Below are positions 59,201-64,000 of a DNA stretch of 64,000 nucleotides, piece after piece. Origin of the DNA: Apostichopus japonicus (taxonomy: Eukaryota > Echinodermata > Holothuroidea > Aspidochirotida > Stichopodidae); NCBI RefSeq assembly GCF_037975245.1, contig NC_092574.1:11741213-11805212 (forward strand), given 5' to 3'. The position numbers and the translations under genes are program-made. A model generated the notes under the pieces. That model was not told the DNA's origin, made no database searches, and saw only the letters and a program-made list of their open reading frames with translations. Numbering within the stretch: position 1 is the stretch's first letter; each line of letters begins with the position of its first letter.

Positions 59201-60335
59201 TAAGTTGCCAATTTGCAGAACGACAGAGATTAGTAACGTGATTTTCAAGTGACATATACACAAAGATACAAAGATACAAATTCAATAAACTCACGTAATT
59301 CTTCAAGGGACCGTCTTCTACGGCTGTTGGCATCAGCTACACAGTGAGTACCTATCAAGATCAAATTAAGTTTTATAGTTGTAAATATTTTTTACTGGTT
59401 TCGATCCTCTGAACTGACAAAGTGTTCATAGCCTATGGTTGATTAGTGTGTTTGCATATAATGCAGGAGGCCCAGGTTCGAATCCCGATGGAGGCTGGAA
59501 GTTTTTTCATTGTTCTATGTTTTGCGACCCATTACCGTTTCAAATATATAGGTCTATATATTCGTTTGCCTTGTTCGATTATTTCCATTTCATTTGAGAT
59601 AGTTCTGTTCAAAGCATCTCTTTCGAGATGAGGCTGCAGCTTTCACAAATGATTTCAGGTTGGTAAGCATCATGATTGATTTCTAAAGAATATGTCACCA
59701 CAACAGAACTAGCATTGTTGGATACAGATAGCAAAAGCATACAGTGGAATTATAGCCTTCCTTACTGGCAGGACAAAGTGTCAATAGCCTCGATTTATAA
59801 GGTGTCCGCATATAAGCCTGGGATTGAATCCCATTGGAGGAGATCAAACACTATTCCAAACAACTCGAAGTATATATATAAATATATATATATATGCAGG
59901 GATGTGCCCAGGATTTCCTGAGTGCCGGGTATACTGATCACGGCGAAGGGTCTAAAATTTTTGAAGGTGCTCAGATGCCAAATGCTGGCACTTGTGTAAC
60001 TTTTTATGCACATACACAAGTACAAGTTTTGTTAACAATTTACATATTTACATTTTTTTTGGGCGAAATATATTACGTACCTGGTAAAAGTTATTAGTTT
60101 GTTTCAAAGAGATTTTACAAGGGACCGATTGAGAGCCGTAAGTAATGTTTCTCGCATGCGTAATTGATGCATTACTGTATGATTTTGGCATACACTAGGC
60201 CCAATTTATGTTGAATATATTGTTAGGAATGTCGGGATTTTAGATGCTGGGCGGGATTCACGATATTTAGGACAGTGCTGGGCGGTAATTTTTAGTGCTG
60301 GGCGGGGTCGCCCAGCATGGGCACATCCCTGTATG

Positions 60336-60391
<56 letters not shown>

Positions 60392-62925
60392 CATCATCAT
60401 CATCATCATGATCCTTATTATTGTTAATGTTGACATAATGGTTCATTTCAGATATTAACGATAGTGATTTTAGACATGCATGCAGTGAAGTTTCAAGTTA
60501 AAAAAGGTTCTCAGACCTTCTCGATCACCGACGTTGAGTGGTCCGGCACTGGCCATTACTGTTACACCAGCATTCTGTAATAACAAATAATACAGGTAGT
60601 ATATTCGTAGCAAACATTTGAAATGCGTGTTCATAGTTAGTTCAATATTAAACCTCCGAACTGGGACGGACAAGTCAACAATGCGTTTGGAATCCTGCCG
60701 TGTGTGGTTTAGGAATCAGTTTACTAACGAAATTGCCTTTTTTCGTTTATAATAAGTCAATTTTTCTTCCAATACCTTGAAAATGTGTTCGGAGGTCATT
60801 CCACCACCTGGACCGCATCCAGTGTCTTGTGCGTCCATTGTTGAAAACATCTAAATGAAAAAAATAAAGCATTTTGGGGTAAATCTTGACTGTAATTATA
60901 TCATAGTTTCCCTTAACCTTCTGTTTGCTTCCTATACAAGCAATGATATTTTGTAAATGGTTGATAATTGCAGCATATTTTGGCCCTCTCAGTAACCAGA
61001 CCAACGGTTCACATGAAAAATGTGTTTTTTTTTTTGAGAAGCGAGTGGGGGGATCACCACATGGTTAAGTGACCGGAAGATCGGTTGTCAGGCTTAACGA
61101 GATAAAACGGTCTTTATTTCATACATAACCAACCTCTAAATAACGTATAGAGTTTTGTATTATGTATCAGACTATGTAAAGTATAACCTTTAGTTACCTA
61201 ATTGCCACATAGTCTTCTAACAATCGTTACCTTTTTACTAGTTAGCCTGTGAAAATCTCTCAAAAGGAGGACTGCTTTATCTACGGCGATCAATGATACA
61301 TCGGTACCAGGTTCAGCAGTTATCCGAAAATGGACTGGATTATTCGGTTCCGCGGCTTCTCCAAAAGATCTTCTGTCAATATCCACAAGTCCTACGGTGA
61401 GCTGTATTGAGAAAAATGTTGTGAAATATTTATGCATCAGAATATTGGTATCAGTAATCTTAACATTATACATATCTGTTCTGATAACATCACAAAGAAA
61501 CTAATGTGATGTTATATTCTAGCCTGCATGGACGTCGCTAAGCCGTTCAACAACTGGGTAGTAGCGGTGGGGGGGGGGGGTGGGCGGTATGTTGGCACGA
61601 AGCATCTCTGTTGGTCATGTCCATGAGTCTCGCATTTCCAATCACCCATACTCCTCGCTCAGACACCATGGATTTGATAAAAAAATCGACATATGTCGAA
61701 TTAAATTGTCATACGTCGGTTTTCGTGCTATGATTAAATTATATATGTATATTCATAAGCCCCAGAATCCAAACACCCAGTTCATACATTTCAGCAAGCT
61801 TAGTGGCGATTAGACATGTATGTTATTACATAGACTAACCACCTAGAAATGTATGAGAAACACATGTAGAAATGAATGTAGAAATCACATGTCATTCACG
61901 ATGTATTGTCGCTACAAGTCAAGCATCATAGGGTATCTCTCCCCCAAGTATGACATTGATTCAACTTGTGTCTGTTGATATACCTTGTACAAGCTTATTT
62001 CGACGACTTTCCATTAAGCCGCATCCACTCATGATTATTAATGAGATATAAATTATTGTGTAATGTAATGTGTATCTCTGATGTTTATTAAAGTTGGATT
62101 TTCAAGCATCATTTTAGAATGTGTTTCTTTTACGTAGATATGCAGCGGATATCCGTTTAAGTATAACTTACTTGATTATGACATTCTCTTCGGACTTCAA
62201 TTCTCACAGAATCTGCTATGATATGGTTGTTTATCCCAATAAAGTAAGCGACGATTCGGGCGCTCGGTATCATTTCCGGTGTGACAGTGATTTGGTATCC
62301 GTCAATATTTCCAACCTGCTTGCTTCCATCATGGATAATCTTACCTCTCGCAATTACCTGTCACACAAAAAAAGGAAGATTATGATGGTATATATCTGCT
62401 AAATTAAGTGTTTATCTTAAAAACATGTCAACAAGTTTCAGTCATATCCTAAACCTATATATTACAGTTAAACAACTAAATGAGAAAAGCCTGAATCTCG
62501 AATGAGATACAAAATATTGATCATTAATGGAAGTGAAACAGCCATAAATAAAATACTTTCACGTCCGACATAACAATTTAAGGAAGCTCGAAATATTTAG
62601 TTGGCGTTTAAAACTACACGGGGGAGGGGTGTCCTTCTTTTTCGATTTTTGAAGGTGCTGCAGATGCCAAATGCTGGCACTTGTGAAGCTTTTTAAGCAC
62701 ATACACAAGTATTAGTTTTTCTAACAAGTTACATTATTTTTTTGTTTGCGAAATATATTACGTACCTAGTAAATGTTATTAGTTTGTTTCAAAGAGATTT
62801 TACAAGGGACCGATTAAGAGCCGTAAGTAATGTCTCTCGCATGCGTAACTGTTGTATTATTAGTCTGTATGAATTTGGCATAGGCTAGGCCAATTTATGT
62901 TGAATATATTGTTAGGAATGTCGGG

Positions 62926-62968
<43 letters not shown>

Positions 62969-63791
62969 GTATATATATATATATATATATATGATTTAGT
63001 TATAGCACTTACGTAAACATGGATTAAAATATCATTTCCTTGTCGTTCCAAAAAAAGGTCCAGGTTGAAAGTATCTCCATACTAAAAGAATATGAAATAT
63101 TTCATAGTTAATCACTGCAGGTCAGTAAACAAAACATCATTTAACAAAGAATATGAAAATAACTCATTCCGACAATGAAATACGTCTCAGGTTTATGACA
63201 TTTCTGTTATTACCAGACACGAGATGAGCTACGACCTTACGTTATAAATCAATATCCAATTATTTTATGCAAGTACGTTCTTAGTGCATGGACGGATGTT
63301 TTGAAGCCTCAGAAATTGTTTTGTCCATGTTGTCAAGGATACGACTACGTTACATATTGTTATAGTCATATGATATACCTTTTACACCAGTTATATGATC
63401 ATGTGCCAAGGAACAAAGATATTATAAATATACATGTAAGTATCAGAAAATGAAAATATATCCAAATAAAGAATAAATACGTCACCGTTTAGTTGTGCGC
63501 TGACCATTGTCACTCACGTGAAGACAAGACTCCATGCTCAAGCATATACAGACTGGTTTACACATTGAATAATTGCGACATTAATACATTTTCTGCGTGG
63601 GTTCATGGCAGTGCAGATTTTGTATTAAAAAAAAAACATACTCTGATAACTTCTAGATCCGGCGTTCGTATGACGAGATACTCTCTGCCATCCCCTGGGC
63701 TTTCATAAGGTCTAAGTACAAAGGTCAATTCGGCGTTGCTGTTCATTTCTTCTGCTCCTGGTACTATTAAGTCTTGATCAAATGTGACGAG
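25461..63791 (-). CDS. Complement C3-like thioester protein (5' end beyond the window)
   Basis: Twenty-seven exons in consistent phase, plus a tentative last exon, cover the protein from MG4 to the C345C domain. In protein order they give MG4-MG5 (LVAYF-like [10 protein letters not shown]), MG6 ([20 protein letters not shown]), the beta/alpha site [11 protein letters not shown], an anaphylatoxin-like domain, [10 protein letters not shown]7 (TLPGSITTW), CUB part 1 ([12 protein letters not shown]), RRRR again, the thioester domain ([20 protein letters not shown]), VIHKEM with the catalytic His, CUB part 2, MG8 (TGFTPN) and C345C. C3 is the central opsonin of complement: its thioester binds microbial surfaces after cleavage. 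VIHxEM and the C345C domain separate it from alpha-2-macroglobulin and CD109. The oddities are an anaphylatoxin domain with four cysteines, no Arg at the usual C3a/C3b cut, and a second RRRR before the thioester domain. The introns are full of mobile elements. Confidence 0.92.
26117..26267 (-). CDS. C3-like exon, C345C
   Basis: This 151-bp exon reads [20 protein letters not shown] and [16 protein letters not shown]. The C-x-C and YLxxG pattern is that of netrin-type modules. It is 5 kb from the previous exon because a LINE lies between them. Confidence 0.9.
26860..30905 (-). mobile_element. LINE in an intron of the C3-like gene, same strand
   Basis: A 5' region of about 770 bp precedes one long frame (30135 down to 26875) with endonuclease, reverse transcriptase and a C-terminal CCHC-like finger. 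It sits between two C345C exons of the host gene. The ends are estimated; the upstream limit is marked by repeated GGTCAGGTCAGGTC near 30890. The clade is uncertain; similar proteins are often mis-annotated as craniofacial development protein 2-like. Confidence 0.85.
26875..30135 (-). pseudogene. LINE ORF (APE-RT), interrupted by one nonsense codon
   Basis: The frame starts [10 protein letters not shown] and has [20 protein letters not shown] and GDFNARVG (endonuclease). The reverse transcriptase follows with [48 protein letters not shown] and [12 protein letters not shown] at 27301-27303 stands where related proteins have Trp (RRLR-W-LGHVSRM); after it the same frame continues [19 protein letters not shown] to a finger CTDCAKDC...HRRRC and its natural stop. 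Without the TAG it would be about 1087 residues. Only one disabling change is visible. Confidence 0.88.
31307..31390 (-). CDS. C3-like exon, C345C
   Basis: This 84-bp exon uses the TTCTAG acceptor at 31391-31392. Joined to the previous exon it reads [17 protein letters not shown], then [11 protein letters not shown], close to DYVYKTRLVKV and EQTIKSGSD. Confidence 0.9.
31580..33037 (+). mobile_element. 5'-truncated CR1/L2-like LINE
   Basis: The fragment begins inside the reverse transcriptase and ends with GATGATGATGATGG and TTGAACTTGAA repeats, a known style of L2-group tail. It lies in an intron of the C3-like gene, opposite in strand. Confidence 0.85.
31585..32752 (+). pseudogene. Reverse transcriptase fragment with one nonsense codon
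   Basis: [36 protein letters not shown] and [10 protein letters not shown] identify the reverse transcriptase core. TAG at 32644-32646 replaces the Trp expected in GVTLWNS; the frame then continues [17 protein letters not shown] and NRLRKKL to the end. The endonuclease and ORF1 are missing. Confidence 0.85.
33111..33670 (+). repeat. Satellite, 70-bp unit, eight copies
   Basis: TAAGTCATACATTCTGATGA starts units at 33111 (variant), 33181, 33251, 33321, 33391, 33461 and 33531, plus a diverged copy at 33601. The spacing is exactly 70 bp. It begins about 75 bp after the LINE tail. Confidence 0.93.
34278..34355 (-). CDS. C3-like exon, start of C345C (netrin) domain
   Basis: This 78-bp exon reads [20 protein letters not shown] then SAQTY, with phase-correct joins on both sides. 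Confidence 0.85.
34356..36427. other. Intron of the C3-like gene
   Basis: No exon is recognisable between 34355 and 36428. Apart from TA tracts at 35114-35180 and 35517-35533 I see nothing definite. Confidence 0.5.
35114..35210. repeat. (TA)n with (GT)n microsatellite
   Basis: TA tract to about 35180, then a short GT tract, in an intron of the C3-like gene. Confidence 0.9.
36428..36514 (-). CDS. C3-like exon, MG8 to C345C linker
   Basis: This 87-bp exon reads [18 protein letters not shown] then [10 protein letters not shown], like EESCTRFYHP and CRDELCRCAE. Confidence 0.92.
37906..38089 (-). CDS. C3-like exon, MG8
   Basis: This 184-bp exon reads [18 protein letters not shown] to [11 protein letters not shown], equivalent to KYELD to VKVYAYYNLE. 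Confidence 0.94.
38560..38960. repeat. Degenerate repeat with ATATGTCAAATAAA-like units
   Basis: GACATATGTCAAATAAAATT, CATTTGTYAGTTTCTCGC and TATGGAGRACAC recur with a period of about 140 bp. A related piece (CGACATATGTCGAATTAAAT) is at about 61688. It is intronic. Confidence 0.5.
39273..39654. mobile_element. hAT-like MITE with strong internal hairpins
   Basis: The ends are CAGGGGCGTTGGA and, inverted, CAGGGGCGTCGGA; GGTACGGCAG is also inverted further in. Flanks share GTTTG only. Inside are a 14-bp perfect hairpin (39364-39377 with 39385-39398) and GTCCGGCGTTCGCCGGAC at 39612-39629. It is 382 bp and non-coding. Confidence 0.8.
40057..40144 (-). CDS. C3-like exon, MG8
   Basis: This 88-bp exon reads [19 protein letters not shown] then [10 protein letters not shown], like MSILDISMMTGFAPD. 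Confidence 0.93.
40661..40800. repeat. (TA)n microsatellite
   Basis: Interrupted TA tract, followed by TTTG/TTTA repeats. Confidence 0.9.
40834..40988 (-). CDS. C3-like exon, start of MG8
   Basis: This 155-bp exon reads [26 protein letters not shown] and ELSINIEVS, matching VVTMYHA to the start of MG8. Confidence 0.9.
41000..42036. other. Intron of the C3-like gene
   Basis: No exon or repeat is recognised in this 1-kb AT-rich stretch. Confidence 0.5.
42037..42105 (-). CDS. C3-like exon, CUB part 2
   Basis: This 69-bp exon reads [15 protein letters not shown] and GEGTGTLN, equivalent to EGKGQGTLSV. The GTACGG donor is weak. Confidence 0.85.
42191..42281. repeat. (TA)n microsatellite
   Basis: Uninterrupted TA tract of about 90 bp. 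Confidence 0.92.
42440..42592 (-). CDS. C3-like exon, CUB part 2
   Basis: This 153-bp exon reads [20 protein letters not shown] and ends LLQKTVE. Confidence 0.9.
43121..43302 (-). CDS. C3-like exon, end of thioester domain
   Basis: This 182-bp exon reads [16 protein letters not shown] and [17 protein letters not shown], matching VEATSYALLALLQL and YYGGGYGSTQ. Confidence 0.94.
43303..45185. other. Intron of the C3-like gene with a purine-rich stretch
   Basis: A run of G lies at about 43719-43733, and a GA-rich, nearly all-purine stretch covers about 43960-44115. No exon is recognised. Confidence 0.5.
45186..45351 (-). CDS. C3-like exon, thioester domain
   Basis: This 166-bp exon reads [20 protein letters not shown], then [10 protein letters not shown] and VHDP, equivalent to LQRSYTVAIAGYALA of C3. 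Confidence 0.93.
45352..46396. other. Intron of the C3-like gene
   Basis: Nothing recognisable beyond AT-rich sequence. Confidence 0.45.
46397..46477 (-). CDS. C3-like exon, thioester domain
   Basis: This 81-bp exon reads [19 protein letters not shown] then CRSTCYQV. The GTGAGT donor is preferred over the GTGGTG three bases earlier. Confidence 0.92.
46822..46981 (-). CDS. C3-like exon with catalytic His
   Basis: This 160-bp exon reads [15 protein letters not shown] and ends LAVIHKEMT. The His of VIHxEM matches the C3 residue that directs the thioester to hydroxyl groups. Confidence 0.95.
47607..47682 (-). CDS. C3-like exon, thioester domain
   Basis: This 76-bp exon reads [17 protein letters not shown] and NRAGSTW, matching SFAAFVKRAPSTW of C3. 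Confidence 0.92.
48030..48320 (+). repeat. Two units of an about 145-bp repeat
   Basis: AGAAGCCTATTGTTTKTGGTG and GGTCAAATYGTG recur at about 48112/48136 and 48247/48285. Each unit also holds CTTGTAAWCAYGATAT. The family is unknown to me. Confidence 0.75.
48321..49474. other. Intron of the C3-like gene
   Basis: A short TA tract at 48427-48444; otherwise nothing definite. Confidence 0.45.
49475..49663 (-). CDS. C3-like exon with the thioester motif GCGEQ
   Basis: This 189-bp exon reads [18 protein letters not shown] and [20 protein letters not shown]. The Cys and Gln of GCGEQ form the internal thioester that binds target surfaces. Confidence 0.96.
49819..50234 (-). mobile_element. tRNA-like-core repeat flanked by (TA)n
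   Basis: On the minus strand GTCCATAGCCTAGTGGTTAG (A-box-like) is followed by GTGGTTCGAATCCCGG (B-box-like), about the spacing of a tRNA. The T-stem does not pair well, so it is not a working tRNA. The unit (about 49895-50175) has related ends: TATATATAAATGA near 49890 and, inverted, near 50178, each followed inward by AGTTGG. TA tracts lie on both sides. Related copies are at about 59370 and 59690. Confidence 0.7.
51226..51600. repeat. Triplicated segment, about 166-bp period
   Basis: CAGTTACTTTGTCTTT-like landmarks recur near 51230, 51395 and 51558, with CTGATCCGTGRGATGAG between them. It overlaps the 3' end of the gene copy in the element. Confidence 0.75.
51550..52876 (-). pseudogene. 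Two-exon gene copy inside the element (SAM-like start)
   Basis: Exon 1 (52819-52876) reads [19 protein letters not shown] and ends at a GTATGT donor. Exon 2 (from 51879, acceptor TACTTAG) reads [31 protein letters not shown] and ERHALPQRT, then needs two frame changes to continue [14 protein letters not shown] and [12 protein letters not shown] to a TAG at 51550-51552. W-G-L-E-E-L-I resembles the start of a SAM domain. The second exon recalls the C-terminal part of large uncharacterised proteins of fish and invertebrates (QQxFVVxDxxxLPCxT...CFKxF...WxFLQKVVY); this is from memory. The middle of such proteins is missing. A TATATA lies about 60 bp before the ATG. Confidence 0.55.
53397..53498 (-). 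CDS. C3-like exon before the thioester domain
   Basis: This 102-bp exon reads [19 protein letters not shown] then [14 protein letters not shown], equivalent to the PPxVVPDTxSCxxxIxG stretch. Confidence 0.88.
53499..54592. other. Intron of the C3-like gene
   Basis: No exon or repeat recognised apart from a short TATA tract near 53735. Confidence 0.45.
54593..54692 (-). CDS. C3-like exon with a second RRRR
   Basis: This 100-bp exon reads [20 protein letters not shown] then [13 protein letters not shown], in phase with both neighbours. The tetra-Arg lies between the first CUB half and the thioester domain. Confidence 0.85.
54777..54813. repeat. Perfect 13-bp-arm hairpin
   Basis: TACTCTCGGCCCT at 54777-54789 is exactly inverted at 54801-54813, with an 11-nt loop. 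It is GC-rich in an AT-rich intron. Confidence 0.85.
55014..55223 (-). CDS. C3-like exon, MG7 to CUB
   Basis: This 210-bp exon runs from [17 protein letters not shown] to [15 protein letters not shown]. The last part equals SDGVRKxLKVV of C3. Confidence 0.93.
55224..56643. other. Intron of the C3-like gene with a C-rich repeat
   Basis: At about 56330-56520 C-rich runs (CCCCCACACCCCCCCC, CCCCCCTCCCCC) resemble the C-rich ends of hAT-type MITEs. No clear inverted ends were found. The rest is unassigned. Confidence 0.4.
56644..56869 (-). CDS. C3-like exon, MG6-MG7
   Basis: This 226-bp exon includes [37 protein letters not shown] and FNYGREDVK, matching C3 around TLPDSITTW and YNY. Confidence 0.93.
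57197..57518 (-). CDS. C3-like exon: anaphylatoxin-like domain and alpha' N-terminus
   Basis: This 322-bp exon contains [20 protein letters not shown] and IFIACCKKA, then [16 protein letters not shown]. Compared with C3a the first Cys of the opening CC is Ala and the Cys of GEAC is Leu; the other four cysteines are present. The usual LAR/S scissile bond before the acidic stretch is not visible; the nearest Arg lies in SRERN. Confidence 0.88.
57519..58577. other. Intron of the C3-like gene
   Basis: No exon or definite repeat recognised in this stretch. Confidence 0.45.
58578..59270 (-). mobile_element. L2/CR1-like LINE 3' fragment
   Basis: The minus-strand frame reads [50 protein letters not shown] and [18 protein letters not shown], the C-terminal end of an L2/CR1-type reverse transcriptase. 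It ends TTGTAAAGCGCTTTGAGCA and (TTA)n, the usual tail. The frame runs without a stop from the host exon at 59295-59336 into the fragment. Confidence 0.88.
59295..59336 (-). CDS. C3-like exon with RRRR beta/alpha processing site
   Basis: This 42-bp exon reads [13 protein letters not shown] across its joins. RRRRS is the furin site that separates the beta and alpha chains of C3. A LINE remnant begins only about 30 bp downstream. Confidence 0.85.
59370..59560 (+). mobile_element. tRNA-like-core repeat, second copy
   Basis: CATAGCCTATGGTTGATTAG, then CCCAGGTTCGAATCCCGATG and GGCTGGAAGTTTTTTCATTG, collinear with the copy at 49.9-50.2 kb. It is more diverged. Confidence 0.65.
59690..59895 (+). 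mobile_element. tRNA-like-core repeat, third copy
   Basis: AACAGAACTAGCATTGTTGG, ACAGTGGAATTATAGCCTTC and GGGATTGAATCCCATTGG follow the order of the 50-kb copy. GAGATCAAACACTATTCC and AACTCGAA lead into a TA tract. Confidence 0.65.
59897..60331. mobile_element. hAT-like MITE
   Basis: The ends are CAGGGATGTGCCCA and its exact inverse TGGGCACATCCCTG. The flanks TATATATG and TATGTATG are nearly equal, as for an 8-bp duplication in a TA tract. It is 435 bp and non-coding, with GTGCTGGGCGG repeated near the right end. Confidence 0.82.
60333..60388. repeat. (TA)n microsatellite
   Basis: TA tract directly right of the MITE, followed by ATC repeats. Confidence 0.9.
60517..60574 (-). CDS. C3-like exon, end of MG6 beta-chain part
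   Basis: This 58-bp exon reads [19 protein letters not shown] plus one base, with a weak GTCTGA donor. It matches SDAGLAFTSSSG of C3. Confidence 0.8.
60776..60850 (-). CDS. C3-like exon, MG6
   Basis: This 75-bp exon ends [17 protein letters not shown], equivalent to ADIGCTPGSGKDYAGVF of C3. Confidence 0.9.
61231..61401 (-). CDS. C3-like exon, start of MG6
   Basis: This 171-bp exon includes [18 protein letters not shown], the VxLxAVDKxVxxL signature of the A2M superfamily. Confidence 0.93.
61402..62171. other. Intron of the C3-like gene
   Basis: A G run at 61568-61580 and a piece like the 38.6-38.9 kb repeat at about 61685-61725. No exon. Confidence 0.45.
62172..62357 (-). CDS. C3-like exon, MG5
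   Basis: This 186-bp exon includes [28 protein letters not shown] and [10 protein letters not shown], matching the MNKGRLL to VADSVWVDV part of C3. Confidence 0.92.
62640..62928. mobile_element. Internal copy of the 59.9-60.3 kb MITE
   Basis: TTTTTGAAGGTGCTGCAGATG to GTTAGGAATGTCGGGATT is collinear with about 59957-60240, about 90% alike by eye. Both terminal inverted repeats are missing; a TA tract replaces the right end. Confidence 0.8.
62928..62991. repeat. (TA)n microsatellite
   Basis: TA tract abutting the truncated MITE copy. Confidence 0.9.
63013..63081 (-). CDS. C3-like exon, MG4
   Basis: This 69-bp exon reads [17 protein letters not shown] then ILIHVY, like GETLNVNFLLRMD of C3. 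Confidence 0.85.
63082..63641. other. Intron of the C3-like gene
   Basis: AT-rich, with a short A run at 63627-63636. Nothing else recognised. Confidence 0.45.
63642..63791 (-). CDS. C3-like exon, MG4 (first in window)
   Basis: This 150-bp, phase-0 exon reads [18 protein letters not shown] to TPDLEVIR. It precedes the MG4-MG5 region of C3. The upstream exons lie past the right edge. Confidence 0.75.
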
Positions 63792-63846
63792 CTGATGAGA
63801 GAAAAATAAAACATTGCTCTCTGTGCCACTTCATGCATGGGTACCT

Positions 63847-64000
63847 GAAAACATTCATTGCTCGCAGTGAGGTGTATTCGTTGTACTCTGAGTTATACCT
63901 CACTACTATAGAAATCACTTCATTATTCGCAGTGATGTGCATTTCGGTGCACTCTGAGTTACTGCATCTAAGAAAACATTCATTCAACAGTGAGGTGTAT
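63847..64000. repeat. Tandem repeat, about 62-bp unit, cut by the window edge
   Basis: GAAAACATTCATTSMWCG-like starts at 63847, 63911 and 63972, with CAGTGAKGTGYAT and ACTCTGAGTTA in each unit. It lies upstream of the first visible C3-like exon. Confidence 0.7.

Noticed and set aside
25461-63791. Alpha-2-macroglobulin or CD109 instead of C3
   Set aside because: VIHKEM, RRRR at the beta/alpha border, an anaphylatoxin-like domain and a C345C module are present; no bait region was seen.

Overview
The window is eukaryotic: genes are split into short exons with GT-AG introns, the DNA is AT-rich and crowded with (TA)n microsatellites, and CR1/L2-like non-LTR retrotransposons are common. A complement C3-like thioester protein with invertebrate character, together with SUMO and HMMR homologues, points to an invertebrate deuterostome. 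I think an echinoderm is most likely, possibly a sea cucumber or sea star, but the class is a guess.

Left part (1-21 kb). A poorly known gene with an HxxCYxxFT motif lies on the minus strand at about 0.9-1.8 kb. A nearly full-length CR1-like LINE follows at about 2.55-7.28 kb, with a tandem-monomer 5' UTR, an esterase-type ORF1 and an intact APE-RT ORF2. A seven-exon gene on the plus strand (9.1-17.5 kb) encodes the N-terminal coiled-coil part of a hyaluronan-mediated motility receptor (HMMR/RHAMM) homologue. It has its own poly(A) signal and an in-frame TAG in exon 2. Its introns hold a 267-bp MITE with 9-bp direct flanks, a 2.16-kb non-autonomous DNA transposon carrying seven copies of a 16-bp motif, and a CR1 fragment. 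The 5' exons of a SUMO gene lie convergently on the minus strand (18.5-20.5 kb), next to a 365-bp hAT-type MITE with an 8-bp target-site duplication.

Right part (25.4-64 kb). A single large minus-strand gene encodes the C-terminal two thirds or so of a complement C3-like protein. I could read 27 exons whose splice phases agree, plus a tentative last exon. In protein order they cover MG4-MG6, the RRRR beta/alpha processing site, an unusual anaphylatoxin-like domain, MG7 and the first CUB part, a second RRRR site, the thioester domain (GCGEQ plus the catalytic-His motif VIHKEM), the second CUB part, MG8 and the C345C/netrin domain. The first exons lie beyond the right edge. Its introns contain a LINE of another clade (26.9-30.9 kb, one nonsense codon), a 5'-truncated LINE (31.6-33.0 kb), a 70-bp satellite, several hAT-like MITEs, a tRNA-like-core element in (TA)n tracts, and a 2.8-kb terminal-inverted-repeat element that carries a small two-exon gene copy.

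All coordinates and translations were read by eye. Exon borders of the C3-like, HMMR-like and SUMO genes were checked by phase continuity; family assignments rest on remembered sequence patterns, not on searches.
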